Source: Eublepharis macularius
Lineage: Eukaryota; Chordata; Lepidosauria; Squamata; Eublepharidae
DNA length: 64,000 nucleotides
NCBI RefSeq assembly: GCF_028583425.1
Contig: NC_072801.1
Coordinates: 17,752,001-17,816,000, forward strand
Reading direction: 5' to 3'
Made by a program: the position numbers and the translations under genes. A model generated the notes under the pieces. The model made no database searches and was not told the DNA's origin. It was given only the letters and a program-made list of their open reading frames with translations. This document shows, one piece after another, positions 19,351-29,848 of this stretch (its first letter is position 1; the number at the start of each line of letters is the position of its first letter).

Positions 19351-20353
19351 GGAGTATTCCATTGTTTGGTCAAGTTCTAAATAGAAATGTTATACATTTT
19401 AATTGATTTTTTACATTTTTATTTTTTATTGAAAACATGCTGTCTTTCCACCCACAATAGGGGTGCTTAATTATTACATCCTGTCATTTGCCAACTGTTC
19501 TTAACTACTTTATGTAATCTTTGCATAGCCTTATGACTGAGTTAAAACAAAAAATACACTCTTGCCCGACACAGTTGTCTAGAGCAGTCATTGACACCCC
19601 TCCTGCAAGGGGAAAAGAAAAATGTTAATTCGGCAATCAGCTGTGAGGCATTTGGTAGCTATTTGGCCGATAAGATCTTGTTGCTCCACCAGGATCTGCC
19701 AGCAACAGTTGATTCAGTACATGGAAGCCCCTTGGCCATCTTCAAAGTTGGTATTAGAACAATTCAGGCCATCCTCCCAGGATGAGGTGGACGAGATCCT
19801 GCATGTTGTGAACCCTAACACGTGCCTGCTGGACCTGTACTCATCGTCGCTGGTGAAAACCAGCGATGCCAGGAGTCAGGCCCCTTTAGCTGACATCATC
19901 AATATGTCCTTGAGTTCTGGGATTTTCCCACTGAAGGAGGCAGTGGTGCAGCCCTTATTGAAAAAAACATCTCTGGATCCTATTGATCCAACCAATTGCC
20001 GCCCAGTTTCGAATCTTCCATTCCTGAGCAAGGTAATTGAGAGGGCAGTAGCAGAACAACTCCAGGTATTCTTGGATGATTCCTCTATCCTGGACCCATT
20101 TCAGTCCAGTTTCCAACCTGGCCATGGTGGAGAGACAGCACTGGTTGCCCTCACACATGACCCGCGGCAACACCTGAATCGGTTGGGGCGGCGCTGCTGG
20201 TACTTGTAGATCTCACATCTGCATTCCACATGGTTGATTATGATCTTCTGACCCAGCAGCTCGCTACTGTGGGGATACATGGGACAAGACAGCCTTGCAA
20301 TGCCTGAGCTCCTTTCTCCACAGTTGGGGACAGAGGGTGGTGCTAGGGGAACA

Positions 20354-20393
<40 letters not shown>
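20354..20393 (+). repeat. (GAT)n microsatellite
   Basis: About 13 uninterrupted GAT units lead into ATTAATAATAACAACAACAA, the poly-triplet end of a reversed LINE 3' tail inserted in the host LINE. Confidence 0.95.
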
Positions 20394-20760
20394 AATAATA
20401 ACAACAACAACAACAACATTTCTAAACCGCCCTTCCCGCAAGCGGGCTCAGGGTGAGGTACAGCAGTTATAAAAATATAATACAAATATTAAAAACAATT
20501 CATAAAACAACAGTTCATAAAACAACAGTTCATCATAAAATCAACAAACATAATAACTGTCCCAAGATGGGGTCAATTCCAGATTCCTGCCCATCAGCAT
20601 ACAGGGGGAGGGAAGCGGACAGATAATGTACTGCATCCCATATGTAGGTCAGCTAACAAATGGGCACTACATAGCCCCATGCTGTACCCATATGTTGGGC
20701 AGCCAGCCGGTGGACACTGTATAACCCCACACTTAGATGTCTGCATGCCATTCTTTGGTG
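20394..20760 (-). repeat. Reversed L2/CR1-like 3' tail inserted in a LINE
   Basis: AACCGCCCTTCCCGCAAGCG followed by GGCTCAGGGTGAGG is the complement of the usual 'gagccgccctgagcc' LINE tail. It interrupts the RT frame of the 19560-22075 element. Just beyond it, TTCTTTGGTGTGT occurs twice, four bases apart, at about 20753-20782. Confidence 0.6.
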
Positions 20761-21715
20761 TGTTTTATTCTTTGGTGTGTGGCATCCCTCGGGGCAATTC
20801 TTTCCCCAATGTTGTTTAATATACACACGTGCCCCTCTTCCCAGGTGATCCGTAGCTTTGGGCTAGGTTGTCACCAGTATGTAGATGACAGCTCTATCTG
20901 CTGATGGATGGCCAGCCAGATGCTGCCCCGGATTCCTTGGCCAAGGGTCTGGATGTTGTGGCGGAATGGTTGAGGCAGAGTCATCTGAAACTGGATCCCC
21001 TGAAGATGGAGATTCTGTATCTGGGTTGTGGGACAATGGATTTGGGAATCCAGGTCCCAACCCTCGATGGAATGCAGTTAAGGCCTTTGTCAATGGTGAA
21101 GAGCCTGGGCATGCTCATGGATGCCACACTTTCAATGAAGGCCCGAGTCATGGCCATTGCCAAATCTGCATTTTTTCACCTTTGGCAGGTCAAGCAGGTG
21201 GCACCCTATCGTCCCAGAACCTGGCTTTGGTAGTCCATGCAATGTTCACCTCCAGGTTGGACTACTGTAACTTGATATATGCTGGGTTGCCCTTGAGTTT
21301 GACCCAGAAATTACAGCTGGTCCAGAATGCAGTGGCACATGTCCTTACTGAGACACCATTTAGGGCACATATCCCTCTACTGCTGTGCCAGCTGCTCTGG
21401 CTCCCGGTCATGTTCCAGGTCCAGTTCAAGGTGTTGATCTTGTTATTTAAAACCCTTCACGGACCGAGACCAGCACACCTGCAGCACCGTTTCTCCCATT
21501 AAGTCCCCCGCAGGGCCTTGCGCTCTATGGACAAGCAGCTACTGGTGATCCCTGGCCCAAGGGATGTTCGTTTAGCCTCGACCAGGGCCAGGATGGCTCT
21601 GTCCTGGTGGAATGCACTCCCAATAGAGATCCAGGTCCTGCAGGATTATATACAGTTCCACTGGGCCTTTGAGTGCCAGCAATGTCCCCCTTTCTGACCA
21701 CCACGCCCCTCCCTT

Positions 21716-21885
21716 GGGTGGGGTGACCTTGGGCTAGTCCCGGCTCTCTGGAGCTCTCTCAGCCCCACCCACCTCACAGGGTGTTGTGGGGATAATAATG
21801 ACATACTTTATAAACCGCTCTGAGTGGGCATTAAGTTGTCCTGAAGGGCGGTATATAAATCGAATGTTATTATTGTTGTTATTCC
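21716..21885 (+). repeat. tRNA-derived SINE, core and 3' end (forward)
   Basis: GTGACCTTGGGCTAGTCCCG (MIR-like core), CCCACCCACCTCACAGGGTG, and the 3' end GAGTGGGCATTAAGTTGTCC to GGCGGTATATAAATCGAA. It is the same family as the reversed copy at 40365-40602, here missing its pol III head. Confidence 0.72.
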
Positions 21886-22424
21886 CTACCACAGTGAGCA
21901 CTGTATCGTGGCTGTGCCTGTAGCTTTTATTGTAGTCTTTGTTTGTTGACGGCGCCTGAATTTCAGATTGTTTATGATTGATTTTTGTATTTTTATGGTG
22001 TTTTAAATTTGTATTTTATTGTTGTGAGCCGCTTTGAGTGCATTCATGGGGATAAATAAATAAATAAAATAAGGCTTTGACTTTCATCTGAAGTCTACAA
22101 AAATAGTGTGCTAAAAAACTGAAATAATTGGGCTCTTTTGTGCATCAGCCCTGACTTAACAAAAATCATGTGCTGTAATTAAATTCTCTTGAAAACTTAA
22201 ATCAAGTACCTTCTTTGATCATTATGACATAAAGATCTTATTTAGCAGTTGATATGATACTGCAGATTAATATTCACTGCTCATCAAATCAAATTTGTTG
22301 CCCCCCCCCCCCCGCAGTGAACAAATCTGCCTTTGAAACAAACTGTGGACAAGAGTGACACCCAGTGATGGTCTTGCATAAAGACTGTACACATTTTACA
22401 GCAAAAATGCAAGCACCATACGCG

Positions 22425-22620
22425 GTGGTGGAAAGTGCTGTCAAGTCATAGCTGACTTAAGGCAACCCCTGCTGGGGTTTTCAAGGCAGGAGACTAACAG
22501 AGGTGGTTTGCCCTTGCCTGCCTGTGCTTCCTTGGTCGTCTTTTGAGGACTCCCATCCAATTACTAACTAAAGTCAATACTGCTTAGGTTATGAGATCAG
22601 GCTTGTCTGGGCTATCCAGG
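22425..22620 (-). repeat. 5S rRNA-derived SINE (reversed)
   Basis: The tail GTCAAGTCATAGCTGACTTA is followed by GGTGGTTTGCCCTTGCCTGC and then the reversed 5S internal promoter: ACTCCCATCCAATTACTAAC, TACTGCTTAGGTTATGAGAT. The match is to 5S A and C boxes only, so it is a SINE, more diverged than the 33497 copy. Confidence 0.68.
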
Positions 22621-22899
22621 ACAGGGTGCAAACACCATATTTGGTAGGTAAAATAATAATAATAACAGTAGAAGCTCTATGACTTGAACTAAACCAAACA
22701 TTTTTCCCAGGTAAAATTAGGAATTAATTATAATTACATAGGTGCATAATAACACTGCCTTTCTGCTCAAACATAACTTTCCAGGGGAGGATATAAATTT
22801 AAATACAGGAAATGCAGTATCAAATTTAAAACAAAAACCAATCAAACAGAGGAATATGTTTATTTTAATGGAAACAAAAACCCAGAATTATTTTGATAG

Positions 22900-22960
22900 C
22901 TTGCAAATGCGTTGCGGCGTAAGCTTTCGTGGACTAGAGTCTGCGTCAGATGCATGCAAT
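22900..22960 (-). repeat. Degenerate family A-like hammerhead segment
   Basis: On the minus strand GCATGCATCTGACGC is followed by an AGTC-containing hairpin, CACGAAAGCTTACGC. It resembles family A cores, but the core and stem I are altered. Element ends are not visible. The following 22980-23480 sequence is AT-rich with nothing recognised. Confidence 0.45.
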
Positions 22961-23814
22961 GAAAGCAGTCAAAAGCTGTAGGGGGGGGGGACATGAATAG
23001 TAGGCTTAAAGGCCACAAATTAGGAAGTACAATCTATGTCGTCTCTATGACAAAACTCAGAAATAAACAAGGTAAGTATAGTAACTATTCATAATCGATC
23101 GTATGTTGTGATAAACACTGTCAAGATTAAAGTATGCAATTTAACATCTATATAGTCTAAGAAATGTGCCACCTAGTTAAGGAAACTGAACCTACTGATA
23201 TCATTAATTTGTCAGTTTAATGGTGGGGTCCCCTTTTAAAGGTCCTTTATTTAAGTGAACAGGGTGGACTTTGCCTAGCTCCTAAAAGACATTACCATAG
23301 GCACCAGGTGAACTTGTTAGAGTGGACAGTTCTATAGGTCTGAGGCCAAAATATCTTCAAATGCCGAGATAGACAAGGCGCAGGCAATTTTAAAACCGAG
23401 AAATTCCAAATCTTCAAGTCTACAAGACTATTTAAACATAAACAACCACTCACCTTCACAGTCTCTCTGCAAGAGTAAGATAGAGAGATACTAAAAACAG
23501 TTCAGGTCTGAGGCACCACCAAAGAAAAAGCCTTTGGGCTCTCTTCAGTAGCTCTTTACCTAACCGCTGAAGGGAGGTAGGAGCACAAAGGTAAAAGTTT
23601 CTGATGAACTCAACTGCCCTTAAAAATATAAACTGCTTGGCCACTGTGTGGATGACAAAAAAATCACACCAATGAAGCCACCCACAGACATACTCAGCGG
23701 ACTCCCTAAGGCTGCTGGGGCGGGGGGAGTACACTGTCAACCAAAAGAAATAGAGGGGGAAATACTTAGAAACTGAGCTGACGAGGAATACAGTCTCCAG
23801 GAACTACAACATGA

Positions 23815-24030
23815 GGGTTGCCGGGGGGGGGGGGTTGTTGAAGGTTTCCCAGAATTACAAGTTATCTCCAGGCAAGAGAGGACAAACCCCTTGAAGAAAG
23901 TGGCTGTTTTGAAGGGCGGCCTTCGTAGGTTTATTCCACAGTGACGTCCCTTCTCTTCCCAATCCCCAGCTTTCCAAGGTGCCACTCCCAAATCTCTAGG
24001 AATTTCCCAGCCCAGAGTTGGCAACCGTCT
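23815..24030. repeat. Short TIR repeat, family Z
   Basis: GGGTTGCCGGGGGGG to CCCAGAGTTGGCAACC, with internal CCCAGAATTACAAGTTATCT. It has the same order of blocks as 13426 and 15885, with a G-run expansion near its left end. Confidence 0.62.
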
Positions 24031-24129
24031 TCCCAATTCACTTGAGGAAACAAGGTACAGGTGGAAATGGAAACGACGACACATAATATGATAATGAAAA
24101 GACTACAAGAAATTAAGCTAATGAAAGTG

Positions 24130-25220
24130 AAAGGGAAACAAACATGGGGTCACACCCTTAGTCCGTCACACCCAGAGATAGGGTACCAGTCCCCCACTGG
24201 GGGTGGGGGATGCCCTGCTCCCTCCCCCTGCCACCGCTTACCTGGTTGGCAGGGGGGGAGCCAGGGGAATGCGCCTTTTGGGGTGCGGTCCTGGGTGGTG
24301 CAGTGTGCTCCCACGCTCCACAGCAGCCCGATTTGGGCACCAAATGGGTTCAATTTGACCCACTGCAGCGTGCAGGGGCACTTCCAGAAGGGCTCTGGAG
24401 AGCTCCTGTGCTTCACAGCAGGCCAACTTAGGCCCCAAACAGACCCAATTCAGCCACAAATGGGCCAAAATAGGCCTGCACAATGCCCTGTGCAATGACA
24501 TCACTTCCTGGAAGTAGCCCTGCTACCCCCCCCCCAACAGTATTTTTGATTATGTCCAGGCTGTCCTATAGCGTGCATTGACAATTACCAGGATGGGCCT
24601 TCTGTCTCAGGAATCTCATTAGCTTTGGACTAGCCCAGCTCCTGGCATTAGTCTTGCCTTTGCTTCACTAGAGCATCTCGTCTTTCTGTACACAGATCTC
24701 TATCTGGTTAAGGAAGTCCAGCATGTAAAGCATTGCTGCATTATTTAGTAAGTGCACACACTATGCCAGCGATGCTTAGTCGAGCTTGTGACTTGCCCAG
24801 CCTAGTGTTGTGTCACCCAGCCTTCACAAAGGCACAACTGCTACTGCCAGGTCTAACACTAACAATGTGATCCTAAGCAGAATTACTCCAATCAAAGCCC
24901 TTTGAAATCAATTAGTGTAGACTGGCATAACTGCTTGGGATTTCACTTTAAGAAATTCTTAAAAGTAATAAAAGCTTTCCCTGGTTTTGGCTAGTCTAAG
25001 AGATTTCCTCCTATGGAAAAGCCTTTCGTCTGGCTGTTTTGTTTAGTGCAGTGTCATTTTGTTTGCTTTTTATCTTTTATTAAAACTGTGCATGCTTTTA
25101 AAAAAAATCTGGTCTTGGCCTAAGTCACGTAGATTAGAATGCATGTTGGAAACACAGCTGTTTCAAATGAACAGGCTTGGGTGATAGCAAGTCTTGAACA
25201 CACATGAGGACACCTGGGAG
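24130..25220. other. No gene seen
   Basis: 24130-24535 is GC-rich with GGG/CCC-flanked blocks (CACCAAATGGGTTCAATTTG, AAATGGGCCAAAATAGG) resembling the interior of the 17657 element; the overlapping small frames are compositional. 24540-25220 shows a short squamate repeat-like motif (GTGATCCTAAGCAGAATTAC) and nothing else. Mammalian synteny would place TNFRSF17 somewhere in 14.5-27 kb, but I find no cysteine-rich TNFR domain. Confidence 0.5.
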
Positions 25221-25224
25221 AAAA

Positions 25225-25850
25225 CGTAGAAGCCAAAAGGTAGGGTTGAGCAGGAATTTCCGACATCCAGGATGCATTCAGCCACTTGTTCAACTTACTA
25301 AAAGATTGTTATATGGTGATAGCAACAAGAGTGCTGAATGCAGCGAAATGGAAAGTAGATGTGTGCCCTGATGTGTCAGAGTGGATAGATAAGATTTATG
25401 AATATGCATCAATGGCCAGATTGACTACTTTTGTACATAATAGACAAATAGCTGCATTCTGGGGAAAACAGAAGGCATTTTTTTTACTACTTAGCAAAAA
25501 CTAAGAAGAATCATAAGGTAACTTAGTACAAAGATAAGAAGATAAAACACAAGGAAATAACTAACCAAAGCACTTGACATTAAAGTTTGTATAAGTAGCC
25601 AAGGAGAGGGAAAGAGAGCTATTACGTAATTAAGGTTTGTTATTATAAATTTTGACTGTATCTGTTAGTTTAATATAATTTCACATGTAGTGCTTGTATA
25701 AGTTTCGAAACTAATTTCAAATATACAAAGTTTCAAATTAATTCCAAATGTAGTGTTGTATAAGTTTTTTATGTAATGTTCTTTCTTTTTAAATTTCTAT
25801 CCCCCCTGGAAAAAGAGAGAACTAATAAAAACAGGCACAAATGTGCCTTA
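25225..25850 (+). mobile_element. LINE-1 3' end fragment (ORF2 C-terminus and 3' UTR)
   Basis: The plus-strand frame at 25286-25504 contains YMVIATRVLNAAKWKVDVCP and DVSEWIDKIYEYASMARLTT, the L1 ORF2 C-terminal pattern ('ATRVLIA..WK...P...EW..K..EYAEMAKLT'). The rest is an AT-rich 3' UTR ending in an ACTAATAAAAACAGG tail. It is 5'-truncated. Confidence 0.72.
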
Positions 25851-26109
25851 ACTGGATTTAAACTGGTTGCAGGAGAAAAAAAATTCTTAGCAATGAACTG
25901 TGTTTTGTTTCCTTTGGAAAGGGAATAGTTCGTCCAGGCCTTTGAGCCATCACCTGTTGCTGGGCAATACTTCTGCTTGTATACAGGATCGAGAACAGGA
26001 GCTGTGGGTGAATACTATTCCATGCATTGATAATTCTGTACAGCAGTGCCCGCTCTATCTCTACAAGTGTCTGCCTGTCTGCCTGTTTGTCTAGTACTGC
26101 TTCTACGGC

Positions 26110-26560
26110 TATTGCCTTAAGCAGAAATTAAAATGGGAACAACCTTACTTGATATCATATCTCTGATGTTTAATGATTGCCCCATATATATTTTGCCACA
26201 GAAAGAGTATCGGAATCATTTGTATCCGATAGTAACCACGTCACCTGGACTCCCATATTAGGTAGTTCCATATTTGCATATGTTTAAGTAGATTAAAATT
26301 AAGCTAGCCCTCAACTCATTAAATACGGGACAATATAATCATATGTTCAATGGCTTCGGTTTTACCATATGGGCATCTGCATGTTCTGTTGGCATATGGT
26401 ACTTTCTTGTATCTACCCTCCAAAACTGCCGAGGGAAGAGCGTTCATTCTTGCCAGTGTAAAAGCTTTTCTGAGCTTTGGTACTGTCAGATGATAAAAAT
26501 ACTTCGGCAGTTGCATCGGGAGGGGTCCACGAGTGTCATCACTTCATTCAATCCCATTTT
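26110..26560 (-). mobile_element. LINE C-terminal fragment, same family as 18115-18980
   Basis: Minus-strand frame: LPKYFYHLTVPKLRKAFTLA, RMNALPSAVLEGRYKKVPYA, NRTCRCPYGKTEAIEHMI. The C...C...H pattern and the 'ALPSAVLEGRY' block match the 18.2-kb element. It is short and broken. Confidence 0.7.
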
Positions 26561-27090
26561 GAGAATCTGGATTTTAAAAAACATGTTAAAAGTTGTGGCT
26601 TCTGAGTTCATGCGTTGTCAGGTATCAAATCCTAGGGCAGCAGTTCTCAGGCTAAGGACCACGATGCCAAACAGCATCCGGATTGTCTCACACGTGGGTC
26701 ACAACACCAGGAGGGAGAAGGCAAGCTAGGAGGGGAGACTCTGGGAGTCAGGATGGCAAATTTGGGTTTGCCTCCTCCGCCCAAGGGGTAAAATAACCAT
26801 AAAATACAACCCATTGCTCCGTCATATTATCTGTTTGTGAGTCCTATGCTTGAAAAAAATAGAGTGCAACTTTTAATATACCGCCACAGCCACAACCCTT
26901 TCCCCCCAAGCTAGCATTGTATAGCACATAGTTGATCTTAACAAAGGGAAAAGCTTGTGAAACAAGTTTGTGTGCCCTACAAACCCAACTCAGGCAGTTT
27001 ACAAAAAGAATTCTCACTTAGGTGTGCCACATTTGGGAAACATAGGATCAGACTTCTGTATGATCAAAATTTTCCACTATTATGTAACAG

Positions 27091-28073
27091 AAAAAAAAAT
27101 GTTCACAGTGCACTCCCCACACACCTCTCCAAACAATTTGCCGTGCAATTCTGTATTTCTAATCCTCAAATTTACACAAAACTATTGCTCCAGTTTAATG
27201 CACTATACCCATATCTTTGTCGTTCCAGAATGGTCAGCTACACATTTTATCTGATCATAAGAATTCAGTCAACACAAGATGTCAGTATGACAGCCTTTTT
27301 CTTTTTCCTCTCACCAGTTAGTATCCTCCCATCTGCAGCCTTTAAATAAGTAAGAATGTTACACAAAATAGTATTTCGAGTTAAGCAGCCCAAATTTATT
27401 AATAAAGGGAGGGGGCTTTATGATTAAGGTCGACATTCAGTACATACTTACCTAGGAGCAAACTCCACTGAATCAAGTTTACTTCTGAGTAAACAAGCAT
27501 TAAGATCCTGCAATAAATGAGAAGCAGGATGGTTGGAAATGAAAACATATGGCAACGCATAACAATTTGAAGTGTTGCCATCCTACAAGAAGACTTGCAT
27601 TTTTATTTATTTAGATTTATACTCCACCTATGTCCCCAATGGGAACCCAACGTGGCATACATCACCTATCTCTCCTCCAATTTAATCTCCACAACCACCC
27701 TGCGAGGTAGGTCGTTAGGCATGCATGTTTATGCAACTGGCCCTAGGTCCCCCAGCAAGCTCTCATGGTTGAAAGAGATTTGAACCTGCGTCTCCTGATT
27801 CTTAACCCTCCACTGCACCATGCTGGCTCAAAATAAGGAAATTCTAATGTTATGCATTCTAATTTTACATAAAAATCATTAGAAGTGTATAAATTACTTC
27901 TGTCCTCAGAACAGTACTGTGCATTTATTCTCCACTTAGAGATCAGTCACTTATCCTCAGAACTACATTTCCCGAAACGTTTCAAGATCATGCGCAGAGA
28001 CCCAGCCAGTAATCCGGTCCCTAAAACTCGCTGGGATTTGTAACTCCTTGAGTAACCAGAGGCGCAGTCGCCG
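27091..28073 (+). repeat. Segmental tandem duplication, copy 1 (983 bp)
   Basis: It runs from an A9 tract followed by TGTTCACAGTGCACTCC to AGAGGCGCAGTCGCCG. The next 983 bp repeat it, with two differences noticed by eye (27184 A versus G, 27666 A versus G in the second copy). It carries a reversed SINE at about 27600-27832, and its right end carries copies of two promoter-like motifs (27961-27973 and about 28031-28045). The junctions share a G before the A-tract. Confidence 0.93.
27600..27832 (-). repeat. tRNA-derived SINE (reversed), inside duplication copy 1
   Basis: TTATACTCCACCTATGTCCC, CAACCACCCTGCGAGGTAGG, GATTTGAACCTGCGTCTCCT (reversed B box) and CACTGCACCATGCTGGCTC (reversed head). 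The identical SINE is at 28583-28815 in copy 2. Confidence 0.72.
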
Positions 28074-28582
28074 AAAAAAAAATGTTCACAGTGCACTCCC
28101 CACACACCTCTCCAAACAATTTGCCGTGCAATTCTGTATTTCTAATCCTCAAATTTACACAAAACTGTTGCTCCAGTTTAATGCACTATACCCATATCTT
28201 TGTCGTTCCAGAATGGTCAGCTACACATTTTATCTGATCATAAGAATTCAGTCAACACAAGATGTCAGTATGACAGCCTTTTTCTTTTTCCTCTCACCAG
28301 TTAGTATCCTCCCATCTGCAGCCTTTAAATAAGTAAGAATGTTACACAAAATAGTATTTCGAGTTAAGCAGCCCAAATTTATTAATAAAGGGAGGGGGCT
28401 TTATGATTAAGGTCGACATTCAGTACATACTTACCTAGGAGCAAACTCCACTGAATCAAGTTTACTTCTGAGTAAACAAGCATTAAGATCCTGCAATAAA
28501 TGAGAAGCAGGATGGTTGGAAATGAAAACATATGGCAACGCATAACAATTTGAAGTGTTGCCATCCTACAAGAAGACTTGCA

Positions 28583-28815
28583 TTTTTATTTATTTAGATT
28601 TATACTCCACCTATGTCCCCAATGGGAACCCAACGTGGCATACATCACCTGTCTCTCCTCCAATTTAATCTCCACAACCACCCTGCGAGGTAGGTCGTTA
28701 GGCATGCATGTTTATGCAACTGGCCCTAGGTCCCCCAGCAAGCTCTCATGGTTGAAAGAGATTTGAACCTGCGTCTCCTGATTCTTAACCCTCCACTGCA
28801 CCATGCTGGCTCAAA
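28583..28815 (-). repeat. tRNA-derived SINE (reversed), inside duplication copy 2
   Basis: This is the duplicate of 27600-27832 at an offset of 983 bp. It is not an independent insertion. Confidence 0.72.
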
Positions 28816-28943
28816 ATAAGGAAATTCTAATGTTATGCATTCTAATTTTACATAAAAATCATTAGAAGTGTATAAATTACTTCTGTCCTCAGAACAGTAC
28901 TGTGCATTTATTCTCCACTTAGAGATCAGTCACTTATCCTCAG

Positions 28944-28956
28944 AACTACATTTCCC
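28944..28956 (+). promoter_or_regulatory. ZNF143/SBS-like motif 1
   Basis: AACTACATTTCCC matches the ACTACAnnTCCC half of the ZNF143 (Staf) site. It is duplicated at 27961-27973 by the 983-bp repeat. Confidence 0.6.
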
Positions 28957-29013
28957 GAAACGTTTCAAGATCATGCGCAGAGACCCAGCCAGTAATCCGG
29001 TCCCTAAAACTCG

Positions 29014-29030
29014 CTGGGATTTGTAACTCC
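29014..29030 (-). promoter_or_regulatory. ZNF143/SBS-like motif 2 (weak)
   Basis: CTGGGATTTGTAACTCC is the motif in the opposite orientation to site 1, with departures from consensus. A copy lies at about 28031-28047. Confidence 0.45.
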
Positions 29031-29095
29031 TTGAGTAACCAGAGGCGCAGTCGCCGACGTACACTTTAAAAGGAGAGCTTGCCGCGCAATGATCG

Positions 29096-29112
29096 CTGGG
29101 AGTTGTGGTTCT
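29096..29112 (-). promoter_or_regulatory. ZNF143/SBS-like motif 3
   Basis: CTGGGAGTTGTGGTTCT is the complement of AGAACCACAACTCCCAG, close to the ZNF143 consensus. It lies in single-copy sequence. Confidence 0.55.
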
Positions 29113-29199
29113 TCTGTTGCCGGGGTGGCGGGGTAAAGACCTAGAGAAGAAGGAAGCAGAGTTTTCCCATCTTCCACTGCCACGTTTTCGCTAACCCTC

Positions 29200-29216
29200 C
29201 TGGGAAATGTAGTCCC
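29200..29216 (-). promoter_or_regulatory. ZNF143/SBS-like motif 4
   Basis: CTGGGAAATGTAGTCCC is the best match of the four to the complement of ACTACAnnTCCCAG. It lies about 300 bp upstream of the GSPT1 ATG. Confidence 0.65.
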
Positions 29217-29502
29217 TACAGCGTAGGTGGCCTTAACTCGAAGGAAGGACCGGCAAGCTGCGGAACTACCAAAATGTCCGCCGCGCGTGCGGGAGGACAG
29301 GGGAAGGAGCGTACGGCAGCTGAGGGAGGCCATACTGCGCAGGGCCGTCGGGGCGGTGGGCGCACGCGGAGTGGCTCGAGCGAGTGCTGAGTCGCCGCTG
29401 GTGCGTTCCCGGCCGCCGCCGCCGCCCGCCGTCCCTGCCCGGGGCCTCGGGAGACCCCTTGCGCGGGAGCGCAGCGCCAGAGAGGCTTGTGGCGGGCGCG
29501 CC

Positions 29503-29848
29503 ATGGAGGCAAACGGCAGCGGGAGCAGCAGCGATTCGGCGCCCGACTGCTGGGATCAGGCGGACCTCGAGCCGGGCAGCGGCCCTGCCGCCACCGCCGC
29601 CGCCCCGGCCGCCGAGGAGGAGGAGGCGGCGCCCTGCCCGGCCTCCTCGCTGGACGCGGACGAGCAGCAGCTGCTGGGCGCGGCCTTCAGCCGGCACCTC
29701 AACGTCAACGCCAAGCCCTTCGTGCCCAACGTCCACGCCGCCGAGTTCGTGCCGGCCTTCCTGAGGGGCGGCCCGGCCTCCGCGCCCGCCCCGGGCCTGC
29801 CGCCGCCGTCGCCCCCGCCGGGCCTGCCGCCGCCCGCCCCGACCCTGG
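29503..29848 (+). CDS. GSPT1: GSPT1 coding exon 1 (PAM2 and Pro-rich N-terminus)
   Basis: It encodes residues 1-115 plus one base. The stretch [18 protein letters not shown] and the PAM2 region match mammalian GSPT1, but the long poly-Gly tract of human exon 1 is absent, replaced by MEANGSG. The AKPF tetrapeptide (residues 70-73), the IAP-binding motif exposed in processed human eRF3a, is kept. The donor is CTGG/GTGAGC. Confidence 0.95.

Larger units (their letters stand above)
19560..22075 (+). mobile_element. L2/CR1-type LINE, 5'-truncated, with insertions
   Basis: RT coding blocks in order: LLDLYSSSLVKTSDARSQ and FPLKEAVVQPLLKKTSLDP (19830-19990), NCRPVSNLPFLSKVIERAV (19990-20055), DPFQSSFQPGHGGETALVAL (20090-20150), then after an insertion TSRLDYCNLIYAGLPLSL and QKLQLVQNAVAHVLTETP (21240-21360). 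The 3' UTR ends in GTGAGCCGCTTTGAGTGC and a TAAA-rich tail at 22065. The coding frame is broken by shifts and by inserted sequence at about 20354-20760, with a SINE-like insert at 21716-21885. It is dead. Confidence 0.82.
28074..29056 (+). repeat. Segmental tandem duplication, copy 2 (983 bp), abutting the GSPT1 promoter
   Basis: The same 983-bp unit ends in GCGCAGTCGCCG and then continues into unique sequence (ACGTACACTTTAAAAGG) of the GSPT1 CpG island. The right-hand copy is the one in normal continuity with the promoter. Near-identity implies either a very recent event or an assembly duplicate. Confidence 0.93.
28940..29500 (+). promoter_or_regulatory. GSPT1: GSPT1 CpG-island promoter and 5' UTR
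   Basis: CpG density rises sharply from about 29040 to 29900. Four ZNF143/SBS-like motifs stand upstream of the coding start. A NRF1-like half site (CATGCGCAG) is at about 28973-28981 and TACTGCGCAGGGC at about 29333. No TATA box is seen. The 5' UTR probably starts in 29220-29400, which is inference. Confidence 0.75.

Noticed and set aside
20752-20785. Target duplication of the LINE-tail insertion
   Set aside because: The two TTCTTTGGTGTGT copies are side by side on the right of the insert, not on opposite sides, so they are a local duplication.
23456-24084. Two minus-strand frames of 94 and 115 residues
   Set aside because: One crosses a family Z repeat and the other has no recognisable domain, splice context or conservation evidence.
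29227-29502. In-frame N-terminal extension of GSPT1
   Set aside because: The frame is open upstream but contains no ATG, and the GCGCCATGG at 29503 is a strong start that matches the family N-terminus. Open frames are expected in CpG-rich 5' UTR.
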